A program made the translations under genes and the position numbers. The notes beneath the pieces were generated by a model, which saw only the letters and a list, made by a program, of their open reading frames with translations, was not told the DNA's origin and ran no database searches. Below, in pieces: positions 33,229 to 42,216 of a stretch of 64,000 nucleotides of DNA. The first letter of the stretch is position 1. Each line of letters opens with the position of its first letter. Source of the DNA: Ekhidna sp965212185 (GTDB taxonomy: Bacteria; Bacteroidota; Bacteroidia; Cytophagales; Cyclobacteriaceae); contig NZ_OZ243102.1 of assembly GCF_965212185.1 (NCBI RefSeq), positions 124,001-188,000 of the forward strand, given 5' to 3'.

Positions 33229-34908
33229 CTAAAACAGACCTGTAATTGTTCCATTTTCATCTATGTCTATATTCTCTGCTGCTGGTTTAGCTGGAAGTCC
33301 TGGCATACGTAACATTTTGCCAGTAATCGGAATAATAAAACCAGCACCCGCAGCAATTTCAACTTCTCGAACATTTATCGTAAAGTTTGTGGGCCTACCA
33401 TAAGATGCAGCATCATCAGAAAATGAATTCTGTGTTTTGGCCATGCAAATTGGGAATTCACCAAAGCCAAGGTCTTCTGCCCTTTTAAGCATCTTTTTAG
33501 CATTTGGGCTATAATTGATTTTATTCGCACCATAAATTCGCTCAGATATGGCCTTAATTTTAGTGGTAAAGGAATCACTCAAATTATACGTCGGTGTAAA
33601 AGAATTTGTACAAGATTTGACTGCTTGGACCACTTTCTTTGCCAAATCTTCCATTCCTTTTCCACCATTTGCCCACCCATCGGAGATTGATACATCTACT
33701 GCATGGGATTTACACCTGTCAATGATGTGATTAATCTCCTGTTCGGTATCTGCTTTGAACTTGTTAATTGCAACTACTACAGGTACGTCAAATGATTTTA
33801 AGTTCTCGATGTGTTTTTCAAGGTTTTCCAATCCCAATTCAACTGCCTCCGCATTGGGTTCTGTGAGGCTATCTTTTTTCACTCCTCCATGATATTTGAG
33901 CGCTCTAACTGTTGCAATGAGTACTACAGCCTTGGGGCTAATGTTTCCAGTTCTACATTTGATATTGAAGAATTTTTCAGCACCCAAATCTGCTCCAAAC
34001 CCAGCTTCCGTAACTACATAATCTGCCAATGAAAGGCCCACTTTTGTGCCAATAAGTGAATTAGTACCCTGAGCAATATTAGCGAATGGACCTCCGTGAA
34101 TAATGGCTGGATTGCCCTCAAGAGTTTGAACGAGATTTGGTTTAATGGCATCTTTAAGAAGTGCTGTCATGGCACCATGCGCATTTAGGTCTCTTGCAAA
34201 AATTGCTTCACCTGAAAAGGTATCACCTATATAAATATTGCCAATTCTCTTTTTTAAATCGGGCAGGTCTTTTGCAAGACACAGTATGGCCATAATTTCA
34301 GATGCCGCAGTAATATTAAATCCTGACTCTTGCAGAAATCCTCCCGTTTTACCACCCAATCCAGTGATTATATGTCTAAGTGATCGGTCGTTCATATCCA
34401 TGGCCCATCTCCATATCACTGTACGAGGATCAATACCAAGATTCCTTGATCGAGAATAAATATTATTATTAATAAGTGCAGAGAGTAGGTTGTTAGCTTT
34501 TTCTATTGCTGCAAAGTCCCCATTGAAATGAAGGTTAATATCCTCCATAGGTATTATTTGAGAGTGTCCACCTCCTGTAGCACCTCCCTTGATACCAAAG
34601 ACCGGCCCTAAAGAAGGTTCTCTTAAAACTGCAATTGCTTTTTCGCCAACTCTATTCAGTCCATCCGTAAGTCCTACCGAAACGGTGGTCTTTCCTTCTC
34701 CTGCAGGTGTTGGTGTAATAGCAGTGACAAGAACCATATTGCTCTTACTCACCTTTTCCTCATCAACATATGAAAGCGGAATTTTAGCCTTATAGCGCCC
34801 GTATTGTTCAATTTCACCATTAGTGAGATTAATTTTTTTCGCTATTTCCTCTATTGGCTTTGGTGAAACGGATTGGGCTATTTTGAGGTCTATATTTTCT
34901 GTGGGCAT
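33229..34908 (-). CDS. fhs: Formate--tetrahydrofolate ligase
   Basis: The 559-residue cytosolic enzyme makes 10-formyl-THF from formate, THF and ATP, feeding purine and fMet synthesis. The P-loop is TPTPAGEGKTTVSVGL (about 73-88), and the family segments GGGHSQIIPMEDINLHF-type (partial), MDMNDRSLRHI and AINKFKADTEQE are present. The length fits the family. The frame is open to a TTG at 34929, but the ATG at 34908 (MPTENID) is the better start. Downstream lies the YceI-like gene. Confidence 0.96.
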   Translation of the reverse strand: MPTENIDLKIAQSVSPKPIEEIAKKINLTNGEIEQYGRYKAKIPLSYVDEEKVSKSNMVLVTAITPTPAGEGKTTVSVGLTDGLNRVGEKAIAVLREPSLGPVFGIKGGATGGGHSQIIPMEDINLHFNGDFAAIEKANNLLSALINNNIYSRSRNLGIDPRTVIWRWAMDMNDRSLRHIITGLGGKTGGFLQESGFNITAASEIMAILCLAKDLPDLKKRIGNIYIGDTFSGEAIFARDLNAHGAMTALLKDAIKPNLVQTLEGNPAIIHGGPFANIAQGTNSLIGTKVGLSLADYVVTEAGFGADLGAEKFFNIKCRTGNISPKAVVLIATVRALKYHGGVKKDSLTEPNAEAVELGLENLEKHIENLKSFDVPVVVAINKFKADTEQEINHIIDRCKSHAVDVSISDGWANGGKGMEDLAKKVVQAVKSCTNSFTPTYNLSDSFTTKIKAISERIYGANKINYSPNAKKMLKRAEDLGFGEFPICMAKTQNSFSDDAASYGRPTNFTINVREVEIAAGAGFIIPITGKMLRMPGLPAKPAAENIDIDENGTITGLF

Positions 34909-35009
34909 TGGTGTTTTTTTTTGTGCCAAAATAGCTTGTCAACTTTCTTGAGTATATGATTATTATCAATGTATTGACTGTAAATAGTTATTTCGGTACC
35001 TTAAATCAC

Positions 35010-35573
35010 CTACAATTTACTCAAGTTAATCGCCTCTTCAATCTGAATCATATGCCTTTGCTCGTGAACAAGCAAGAATTCAAAGCACTCTGGGACATAA
35101 AATTTAACCTTTTCACCCAAAGCTGTAGGAATCTTTGAGTCTTTGAGATTTTTTGTTCGGGCAAGCTTAATCAAATCATTGAATCGGTTCTTTTTTGTGA
35201 GGAATGTTTCAAATACTTCATGCATGGTATCCGGACTTATTGCTGGTCTGAAAAAATCAAATGTTTTCATTTTAAACCTACGCTTCTTTCCTTTGGGTTT
35301 GTTTGCATAAATAGACAACCTACCAAGAATGGTACGTCTCATCTGTGGATTTGCTTGCTCAGTTAGCTCCTCGGCATCATCAATAGCTTTTTGAAAGTTG
35401 TCCAGATAAACATCGTACACTTTATTGAGATGTTCAACGACCTCAACGGCCGACCATTTTTTTAGTGAAACCTTATGAGTCAGTTGTTCTGCAGGTCTTG
35501 CTGCTATATCTGCTTTTATATAATTCTTGATCTGATTTGAATCTTGCAAAAGCTTTTCGTAGTTCACTTCCAT
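35010..35573 (-). CDS. DinB-family protein
   Basis: A 187-residue four-helix protein of the DinB/YfiT superfamily. The first metal-ligand region is KWSAVEVVEHLNKVYDVYLDNF with its His, and the last is LVHEQRHMIQIEEAI with two His residues. These three His positions form the metal site of the family. Members act as metal-dependent thiol S-transferases or are uncharacterised. The gene is monocistronic, ahead of the Crp/Fnr gene. Confidence 0.88.
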   Translation of the reverse strand: MEVNYEKLLQDSNQIKNYIKADIAARPAEQLTHKVSLKKWSAVEVVEHLNKVYDVYLDNFQKAIDDAEELTEQANPQMRRTILGRLSIYANKPKGKKRRFKMKTFDFFRPAISPDTMHEVFETFLTKKNRFNDLIKLARTKNLKDSKIPTALGEKVKFYVPECFEFLLVHEQRHMIQIEEAINLSKL

Positions 35574-35639
35574 GATTATTTTGTTTTTGACAACTCAAAA
35601 TTCTTAGATATGATTCAGATAAAAATTGATCTAGGTCAA

Positions 35640-36224
35640 TTAATCCTTAATTGCTCTTAGCCTGCTAAATGTTTCTGGTTTCATATTCAGGTAGCTAGCC
35701 AAAAATTTTTGTGGAATTTGAAGTAATTCAGGATGACATCTCTTTATAAATGCATTAAATCGATCTTTTGCTGAAAGGGTCATCATTTCCACTTCTCTCG
35801 AAATACGGCCTAACAATATATTCTCCATAAAATGCGCTCTCCATTTGTAAAACGCAGGAAACTGTTGGAATAACTCATCAAACTTTGTCTTGTTGATCCC
35901 TATCATGACCGAATCAGTAAGCGCCTCCAAAAAGAAATGTGATGGTTCCCCAGAAACGAATGAATCAAATGCGCCTGATGGAGATCCTTGAAACGAAAAT
36001 CCAAGAACAACTTTCTCCCCTTTATCATTGATAAGATATAGTGCTTGCACACCTGATAGAACGAAATAAAAATATTTAGAATAATTGCCGCCTTCAACAA
36101 TCATTTCTCGTTGAGAATATTCAAATTCATGAAAATTCTGCTCTAGAAAATCATATTCTGTGCGGGTAAGTGACGTGTATTTTCCGAAGTTTTGATCGAA
36201 TAGATTTTTGATCGCTGAATTCAC
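35640..36224 (-). CDS. Crp/Fnr-family transcriptional regulator
   Basis: A 194-residue protein with a cyclic-nucleotide-binding-like barrel (about 25-115) and a C-terminal helix-turn-helix with IPQKFLASYLNMKPETFSRLRAI, the typical ending of Bacteroidota Crp-like regulators. The canonical cAMP-binding Arg-Thr pair is not obvious, nor are Cys ligands for an Fnr cluster. It probably starts with GTG at 36224, 1 bp after the S41 protease gene stop. The two may therefore be one operon. Confidence 0.88.
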   Translation of the reverse strand: MNSAIKNLFDQNFGKYTSLTRTEYDFLEQNFHEFEYSQREMIVEGGNYSKYFYFVLSGVQALYLINDKGEKVVLGFSFQGSPSGAFDSFVSGEPSHFFLEALTDSVMIGINKTKFDELFQQFPAFYKWRAHFMENILLGRISREVEMMTLSAKDRFNAFIKRCHPELLQIPQKFLASYLNMKPETFSRLRAIKD

Positions 36225-36225
36225 G

Positions 36226-37410
36226 CTAGTCTAATATTTTTAATGCGGTACTTAAATGAAGGTCATTTCTCAGCCTATTTGATATTTCCATATTACTTAC
36301 TTCGTTAAAATTAGCCTGTGATTGATCTACAAAGTAGTCTGGAAGAATACCCTTAGTCTGCCAGGAAATGCCTTTTGGGCTGTACATGGCATTTGTTATA
36401 AATTTTAGTCTGTAGTTGTTTTGAAGAGTAAATGTTGTTTCAATAACGCCCTTCCCAAAAGTCTTTTTACCTATTAAATCAGCTCTCTGATGATCTTGGA
36501 GAGCGCTGGCAATAATCTCAGCAGATGATGCAGTGTTTTCATTAATCAAAACAACAATCTTGTGATTGAAATACTTATCTGACTCTGCTACATAGTTATT
36601 AACTCCACCAGAACGAGCCTGTGTTCTGAGAACGATATCATTCTTTTTCATGAAAAGTTTTGCAATATTCACACCTTCGTTTAACACGCCTCCGGTATTA
36701 TTTCTTAAGTCAATAATTAAAGTACTTATACCCTTTTTTTGAAGTCGATCTAGCTCTTTGCTTAATTCGTCTGCCATTCCCAGGGTAATCTTCTTTAATT
36801 CAATGAGAGCGATTGGTCTATTTGGAATTTCAGTGACAATAAGATTTTCTACTTCCAATGAATCCCTTGTCAGAGTGATATCAAAAATTCCTATATCTCG
36901 AACCACTTTGAGCGTTGAAGTTTGATTGAGGTCACCATCAATCAGTTTGTTTACATCATTGATGCTTAAGCCTTTAAGTGGTTTATTATCTATTCTAAGG
37001 ATTCGATCGTTAATAGCTAATTTTTTTTCAGCTTCGGAATTCTTCGTTATTGATGTTACTGTGAGACTTCCATCATTCGCATTAAAGCTGCTATTAAAGC
37101 CTAAAGTGACCTTAATGCCTTTAAGCGAGTTGAGGATTTTTTCATACTCTTCGTCCGTCCAAAGAGTTGCTAGCTCGGGTGATTGTGGTGGAGAGATATG
37201 TCTCAATATCCCTTCAATAGCTGCCCAGTTCAGGTCATCTTTGGTAATCCCATCGAAATAGTAGTTATCCAAAATGAGTTGCTGCACTTCTTCAAGAGTT
37301 GCCTCGGAATTGGCTCCTTTACCAATACTTACATCGAAGAGTGGTTTTTGTTGCGCATCAATTAGCACGCATGGGAAAAGAACAATCAGGAGAAGTAAAA
37401 GTCGTTTCAT
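36226..37410 (-). CDS. S41-family C-terminal processing peptidase, secreted
   Basis: The 394-residue secreted protease has a signal peptide (MKRLLLLLIVLFPCVLIDA) and a PDZ domain at about 90-175 (VTSITKNSEAEKKLAINDRILRI, partial). The S41 catalytic domain has the Ser in ENTASSAEI and the Lys in GKKTFGKG. It is related to CtpA/Tsp proteases that process or degrade periplasmic proteins. It is followed 1 bp later by a Crp/Fnr regulator gene. Its substrate is unknown. Confidence 0.93.
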   Translation of the reverse strand: MKRLLLLLIVLFPCVLIDAQQKPLFDVSIGKGANSEATLEEVQQLILDNYYFDGITKDDLNWAAIEGILRHISPPQSPELATLWTDEEYEKILNSLKGIKVTLGFNSSFNANDGSLTVTSITKNSEAEKKLAINDRILRIDNKPLKGLSINDVNKLIDGDLNQTSTLKVVRDIGIFDITLTRDSLEVENLIVTEIPNRPIALIELKKITLGMADELSKELDRLQKKGISTLIIDLRNNTGGVLNEGVNIAKLFMKKNDIVLRTQARSGGVNNYVAESDKYFNHKIVVLINENTASSAEIIASALQDHQRADLIGKKTFGKGVIETTFTLQNNYRLKFITNAMYSPKGISWQTKGILPDYFVDQSQANFNEVSNMEISNRLRNDLHLSTALKILD

Positions 37411-37492
37411 TTTATTTTAGGTAATTTTTAAAATTAATAATATCATCACATAGCAGTATTCAATCCTTTCAAGCAAACTAAGTTTTGTGTCA

Positions 37493-37879
37493 ATGCAAGA
37501 GTTTACGAAAAATATCTTCGTTACAAAAGATCACCTCGATTTTAACGATCATGTAAACAACCTGGTGTATATGCAGTGGGCATTAGACATTTCACGTGAG
37601 CATTGGCTTTCAGAGATTACTGAAGAAATCAAGGAAAAGTATTTCTGGATGGTCCGCACACATCATGCTGAGTATAAGAAGCAGGCATTTCTAGGGGATG
37701 AGATTACCGTCAAGACGTATGTGGAGGGTTATCGTGGGCCTTTTTCAGATCGAATCGTCAAGATTTATAAAGGGGACGAACTCCTGGTAGAGGTGAAATC
37801 TAACTGGTGTTTGATAGAGCGGGAGACGCAGAAACTAAAAAGAGTGCCTGATGAGATTCAGGCGCTATTTGGAGATTAA
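37493..37879 (+). CDS. Acyl-CoA thioesterase, hotdog fold
   Basis: A 128-residue 4-hydroxybenzoyl-CoA/YbgC-type thioesterase. The active-site segment DFNDHVNNLVYMQW (about 19-32), with Asp and His, is typical of the family. A GTG two codons earlier (37487) is an alternative start. It hydrolyses an acyl-CoA or acyl-ACP in the cytosol; chain length is not predictable. Its 3' end overlaps the convergent beta-barrel-like gene by 15 bp. Confidence 0.9.
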   Translation: MQEFTKNIFVTKDHLDFNDHVNNLVYMQWALDISREHWLSEITEEIKEKYFWMVRTHHAEYKKQAFLGDEITVKTYVEGYRGPFSDRIVKIYKGDELLVEVKSNWCLIERETQKLKRVPDEIQALFGD

Positions 37880-38425
37880 TAGAAACCTTATTTCAAATCT
37901 TCCTACAATAGTGAAGCTGTCATCAATGTATTTTCCCATTTTCAGACCAGGTCCAAAACTTAAGCCAAGATGAAGTCCGCTTACATAGTTCCGTTGAATT
38001 CCCCAAACAGGTCCAAAAGTAAATACATGGGATGACTCCAAAATTGTTTCAGGGAAAGCAGAACTAAACCTTTCTAATGGTTCAAATTGATTCGATGCAA
38101 ATAATCCAAAATAGTTACCTGAATTGGTTTTGAGGTTGTTATTCTTCACCTTTTTCCGTGCATAGTAATTCCTAAATGACCCATATGTGATCGGTGCGGT
38201 TATAAAGCTCCCTTCCATACCTGCCTCTCTACTTGCTTCAAAATTAAATGCGTACCCTAGACCTCCTGATATGGCAAATGATTTAGTATCATCAACCTTT
38301 CCTTCATAGGAAAGAGCCAGTGGTGAGATGTTTATGATTAATTGATTTTTGGACAAAATAACGCTTTCCTGAGCGTAAGAGATTGCTGCAATCAGGAGCA
38401 GGAGTAGGGTGAATAATTTTTTCAT
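37865..38425 (-). CDS. Secreted beta-barrel-like protein of unknown function
   Basis: A 186-residue protein with a signal peptide (to about residue 18, SYAQ) and a body of alternating beta strands rich in Gly and aromatic residues (GGLGYAFNF, FGPVWGIQRNYVSGLHLGLSFGPGLKMG), suggesting a small outer-membrane barrel or a lipocalin-like fold. I do not recognise the family. It is read towards the thioesterase gene, with a 15-bp overlap, and begins 13 bp from tRNA-Ala. Confidence 0.7.
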   Translation of the reverse strand: MKKLFTLLLLLIAAISYAQESVILSKNQLIINISPLALSYEGKVDDTKSFAISGGLGYAFNFEASREAGMEGSFITAPITYGSFRNYYARKKVKNNNLKTNSGNYFGLFASNQFEPLERFSSAFPETILESSHVFTFGPVWGIQRNYVSGLHLGLSFGPGLKMGKYIDDSFTIVGRFEIRFLLISK

Positions 38426-38438
38426 CGATAAAAAAAAG

Positions 38439-38512
38439 TGGAGCTAGCCGGTCTCGAACCGGCGACCTCTACACTGCCAGTGTAGCGCTCTAGCCAACTG
38501 AGCTATAGCCCC
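38439..38512 (-). tRNA. tRNA-Ala (anticodon GGC)
   Basis: A 74-nt cloverleaf with acceptor stem GGGGCTA / TAGCTCC (one G-U pair) and discriminator A. The anticodon stem CTACA/TGTAG encloses loop CTGGCAG with anticodon GGC, and the T loop is TTCGAGA. CCA is not encoded. The 3' flank on this strand ends in a run of Ts (AAAAAAA on the plus strand at 38431-38437). Confidence 0.96.
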
Positions 38513-38537
38513 AAGAGTGAGCGAAAATAAATAAATC

Positions 38538-39023
38538 CTATTTAATCACTCTTCGAAAGTTCTTTACATTCTTCTTATAATAGTCACTAAGAAGATTGGA
38601 TCCAACCACACCATTTGACGAGGAGGCATGAACAAACAGAATTTTGTCTTTTCCAGCATAAGTGATCATACCACTATGAAACCACTTACTTCCTTTCTTT
38701 TTGAACTTGAAATAGACCAGGTCACCCTCGCGTATGCCATTCCATCCTCTTTTATTACCAACCTTGGATTGTTCTTTGGCAGTTCGTGGCAAGCTTACTC
38801 CAATGGTTTTGTAGGACTGATAAATGAGTCCTGAACAATCAATGCCTGATCGTGACATGCCGCCCCATTGGTAAGGTGTGCCAATGTAGGAACGTCCGGT
38901 TTTTATGACCGACTCAATTTTTCGGCGTTTCTTCTTGTTTTGAGCTGGGGCTGAAATAAAAATACCTGCTACCAAAAAAGCTGACAGCAGGTACCTAAAA
39001 TATTTTAATTGTCTATTGCTCAC
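38538..39023 (-). CDS. NlpC/P60 (C40) family cell-wall peptidase
   Basis: The 161-residue secreted protein has a signal peptide (to about residue 27) and a C40 domain with the catalytic Cys in SGIDCSGLIYQSY, His in HSGMITYA and the third polar residue in VHASSSNGV. It cleaves peptide cross-links or stem peptides in peptidoglycan. Its start overlaps the end of dps by 4 bp. The link between dps and a wall peptidase is only positional. Confidence 0.93.
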   Translation of the reverse strand: MSNRQLKYFRYLLSAFLVAGIFISAPAQNKKKRRKIESVIKTGRSYIGTPYQWGGMSRSGIDCSGLIYQSYKTIGVSLPRTAKEQSKVGNKRGWNGIREGDLVYFKFKKKGSKWFHSGMITYAGKDKILFVHASSSNGVVGSNLLSDYYKKNVKNFRRVIK

Positions 39024-39460
39024 TTACCTAACCACGAATTAAACATCCACTGGGTTTTTTCTTGTACGTTAACTAGCCCAATCATCATGTCTTCCGTCTC
39101 ATTGTCTTCTGCCTCAACGGCCAGTTCCTTTACTTTATTTTCCTGTGAAACCAGTGTTTCAAGATTATTGACAATCATCTTTACTAGTGCTTCATCGTTA
39201 GACTCATCCTTTACAGATTTAATATTTGATTTTTCAAGGTAAGTTTCCAGCGCATGATCCGGCCTCCCTCCAATAGTCAAAATACGCTCAGCGATCTCAT
39301 CAATATTTTCTAGAGCCTCCGTATATAACTCCTCAAACTTTGCATGCAATTCAAAGAAACGAGGACCTTTGATATTCCAATGAGCTCCACGAGTATTTTG
39401 ATAATACAGATGGAAATCCGACAATAGTTGATTTAGTTCTTGTATTAATTTGTTGTTCAT
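39020..39460 (-). CDS. dps: Dps-family ferritin-like protein
   Basis: A 146-residue mini-ferritin. The ferroxidase segment NTRGAHWNIKGPRFFELHAKF holds the conserved His, Trp and acidic residues, and the later ENIDEIAERILTIGG helix completes the site. Dps proteins oxidise Fe(II) with H2O2 and protect DNA in starved cells. The 4-bp overlap with the C40 peptidase suggests a two-gene operon. Confidence 0.95.
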   Translation of the reverse strand: MNNKLIQELNQLLSDFHLYYQNTRGAHWNIKGPRFFELHAKFEELYTEALENIDEIAERILTIGGRPDHALETYLEKSNIKSVKDESNDEALVKMIVNNLETLVSQENKVKELAVEAEDNETEDMMIGLVNVQEKTQWMFNSWLGK

Positions 39461-39487
39461 TTTCAGAATAAAATTTTGATTCCCTTT

Positions 39488-40258
39488 TTATTTAGTTAAT
39501 AAACAGAATAAATCAAGGTTTTGTTCAGATTGATCAGCTAGTTTGAAGTCATTAGCCGTTATTGATTTTACTAGTTCGTCATCTGTCTCCTTAAGCTTAT
39601 TTCGATTCATTCGATTCAAAATATCATAAGGAATCCGTAGCAATCCTGCTGGTAATTTATATTGTAAATCAAAGATGTCAAATCGCATGATTTGTTGAAC
39701 AGATGCTCGATTTCTTTCGTGGTATTCCATCACTTTTTCGTTTCCGGCAATACCCTTCATTTCAACCTTGTCAAAATACTTTTTACACAGTTCAGATAGT
39801 TCATCCCCGGTATACTCTCTTTCATGCCACGGATTTCTGGAAAGTGTCATTATGATATTTGGAGTAGTAATTAGAGCAGTTCCTCCAGGTTTTAGTACGC
39901 GATGAATCTCTTTGATAAACCCTTCATCATCCTTTACATGCTCTATTACCTGAAAAGTGACGATAGTGTCAAATGAGTTATCCTCAAAAGGGAAAGGTGG
40001 AAACACACCACTCATAAATTTATAATCAGGATATTTTTTTTCGAGTTTATCAATAACAGCTTTGATCTTGTCTATTCCAATGAAAGAGTCTGCAAGGGGA
40101 GCAAGCAATTCGACACCACGACCTTCACCACAGCCAAGTTCCAATAAGTCACCTTTGATATATGGCTTAGCTTGAAAATATGCGGCAAGTAGACGCTGAT
40201 GAATTACGTTATCAGAAGGGATTTTATCTGATGCAATTTCTGTTGTATAAACGCTCAT
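39488..40258 (-). CDS. Class I SAM-dependent methyltransferase
   Basis: A 256-residue methyltransferase with motif I LLELGCGEGRGVELL (about 41-55), acidic post-I residue FIGIDKIKAV and motif IV NSFDTIVTFQVIEHV. It belongs to the UbiE/Methyltransf_11 type. There is no substrate clue: the gene lies between dps and a GWxTD gene. Confidence 0.9.
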   Translation of the reverse strand: MSVYTTEIASDKIPSDNVIHQRLLAAYFQAKPYIKGDLLELGCGEGRGVELLAPLADSFIGIDKIKAVIDKLEKKYPDYKFMSGVFPPFPFEDNSFDTIVTFQVIEHVKDDEGFIKEIHRVLKPGGTALITTPNIIMTLSRNPWHEREYTGDELSELCKKYFDKVEMKGIAGNEKVMEYHERNRASVQQIMRFDIFDLQYKLPAGLLRIPYDILNRMNRNKLKETDDELVKSITANDFKLADQSEQNLDLFCLLTK

Positions 40259-40334
40259 TTTTTAAAGGGTATCGAATGCTATTTTTGTTTAAAGAGCACA
40301 AAGAAAATCAATTATATAGCTAATTTGGATTCTA

Positions 40335-41483
40335 ATGAGAAAGCATCTCTTATTATTAAGCATTATTGCCCTTTTATATGGTTACTCAGCTAATGCTATC
40401 GACTTTTCCAGAGTGAATTTAGCTTGGCAGTACGACTTAACATTCTCAGTGAAAATGTCGCATCGTGTGGTCAAAACTGATGCAGGTAATGTTGTATTTT
40501 TAAACATATCATCACAAAATATTAACGAATGGGAGTATGAATTTTTGATGCAAAGAGATTACGATTCCGAAGCTCATCGGTCTTTTTCACCGACTGCAAT
40601 TGATACTTTATTAAGCACAAAAAGTGGTGTGTTAGTCAAAATATCATTGCCAGAGACAAAGGATAATTTACTAGTGGTGAAATTCAATAAACCTGAAAAT
40701 TTCTACTATTATGATATCAGTCTAAAAATTGGATTTTTAAGTTTTCCTGAAGTATACCCCGTGAATGCAAACGGGCTTCCAATTTTGGAGAATTATTTTA
40801 ATCGCTCAGGCAATTCCTGGTGGGGTGCAAACTCCATGCTGGCCATGCAGTATGCGGAAAAATTCTCCATGGCAAAACCTCCTATGGCTGAGATGGAACC
40901 TTTGTCCCCGCAAGTTGATGTTGATTCTACTTTTGCTTTTAGAAATAAAGCCGAATTTTTAGAAAATTATTTTTATACAGTAAGAAAGGATTCATTGGCC
41001 ACTACCGGCGTAACAATATTAAGAGTTCCACCTTATTTTCCCGAGTATCGTCAATTGGTTGAATTAATTGAAGCCATGTTTTATTTAACCAGTGAGCAAG
41101 AAATGAAAGCCATCATTAAGTCTCCAAATCCTAAAGAAGCATTTGACTCTTTTTGGATGAACACCTATTCGACCAAGTCTCGTGCCAGACTAGCAATTAG
41201 AAAATATTACAATAAGGTTGAGTATTCAAATCGATTGTTTACTGATTTTAAGCCCGGATGGAAAACCGATAGAGGAATGATCTTTATTGTTTTCGGAAGA
41301 CCTGACGAAGTTTACAGAAGTAGGAATTCAGAAGAATGGTATTATGATGATGGAGATGCCTTTGAGTTCACGATTATCTCTACTTTTTTTGCACCAAAAA
41401 CATATGCACTCAGACGAAGTAAAGCTTTGGAAGAGGTGTGGTTCAATCAAATAGCGGCTCTACGTCGTGATATTAATGAATAA
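40335..41483 (+). CDS. GWxTD domain-containing secreted protein
   Basis: A 382-residue protein with a signal peptide (to about residue 21) and the C-terminal GWxTD domain typical of Bacteroidota and Chlorobi: FKPGWKTDRGMIFIVFGRPDEVYRSR. The N-terminal region is beta-rich. The function of GWxTD proteins is not established. The end overlaps rlmB by 8 bp; the pair is probably co-translated. Confidence 0.9.
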   Translation: MRKHLLLLSIIALLYGYSANAIDFSRVNLAWQYDLTFSVKMSHRVVKTDAGNVVFLNISSQNINEWEYEFLMQRDYDSEAHRSFSPTAIDTLLSTKSGVLVKISLPETKDNLLVVKFNKPENFYYYDISLKIGFLSFPEVYPVNANGLPILENYFNRSGNSWWGANSMLAMQYAEKFSMAKPPMAEMEPLSPQVDVDSTFAFRNKAEFLENYFYTVRKDSLATTGVTILRVPPYFPEYRQLVELIEAMFYLTSEQEMKAIIKSPNPKEAFDSFWMNTYSTKSRARLAIRKYYNKVEYSNRLFTDFKPGWKTDRGMIFIVFGRPDEVYRSRNSEEWYYDDGDAFEFTIISTFFAPKTYALRRSKALEEVWFNQIAALRRDINE

Positions 41484-42216
41484 GAAATCAGATATTATTT
41501 ATGGCATTCGGACAGTGATTGAAGCTGTAAAGTCAGGCCAACATCTCGAACGAGTATTTGTTCAAAAAAGTCTTAAAGGAGACCTATACAAAGAGCTCAT
41601 GTTTGAGCTTCACAATTCTTCAACTCCTATTTCAAAAGTTCCTGTTGAGCGAATAAACAAATTCACTCGTAAAAATCATCAGGGGGTTGTAGCTCTTATT
41701 TCTCCTGTACAGTATCATACACTGGAACACCTAATCCCTAAATTATTTGAAGAAGGTAAGAATCCACTACTAATATTACTTGATGAAATTACAGATGTGC
41801 GAAATTTTGGCGCAATCGCAAGGACATCAGAATGTTTAGGCGTGCATGGAATTGTCATACCCATTCGTGGAGGTGCACAGATCAATGAAGATGCCGTAAA
41901 GACTTCTGCTGGGGCTTTTAATTACATACCTGTATGCAGGGAAAAGAATCTTTCTGATGCAGTTCGCTTCCTTAAGGAATCAGGAATTAATGTCGTTGCA
42001 TGCTCTGAGAAAACAAAGAAAACGCTCGACCAGGTATCCTTTGATGGCCCAACGGCCATCATTATGGGTTCAGAAGAGAGCGGAATATCAGAAGAATTAT
42101 TTGCCCTATCTAATGAGATTGCAAAAATTCCAATGAGCGGAGAAATAGAATCCCTTAATGTAGGAGTGGCAACCGGAATGGCTCTCTACGAAGCACAACG
42201 CCAAAGAAAAAATTAA
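41476..42216 (+). CDS. rlmB: 23S rRNA (guanosine-2'-O-)-methyltransferase RlmB
   Basis: A SPOUT-class enzyme of 246 residues that methylates 23S rRNA at G2251. The N-terminal substrate-binding domain (SDIIYGIRTVIEA) is followed by the trefoil-knot domain with DVRNFGAIARTSECLG, IMGSEESGIS and IPMSGEIESLNVGVA, the three SpoU motifs. The ATG at 41476 lies in the end of the GWxTD gene. It overlaps the convergent manC gene by 4 bp. Confidence 0.95.
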   Translation: MNKKSDIIYGIRTVIEAVKSGQHLERVFVQKSLKGDLYKELMFELHNSSTPISKVPVERINKFTRKNHQGVVALISPVQYHTLEHLIPKLFEEGKNPLLILLDEITDVRNFGAIARTSECLGVHGIVIPIRGGAQINEDAVKTSAGAFNYIPVCREKNLSDAVRFLKESGINVVACSEKTKKTLDQVSFDGPTAIIMGSEESGISEELFALSNEIAKIPMSGEIESLNVGVATGMALYEAQRQRKN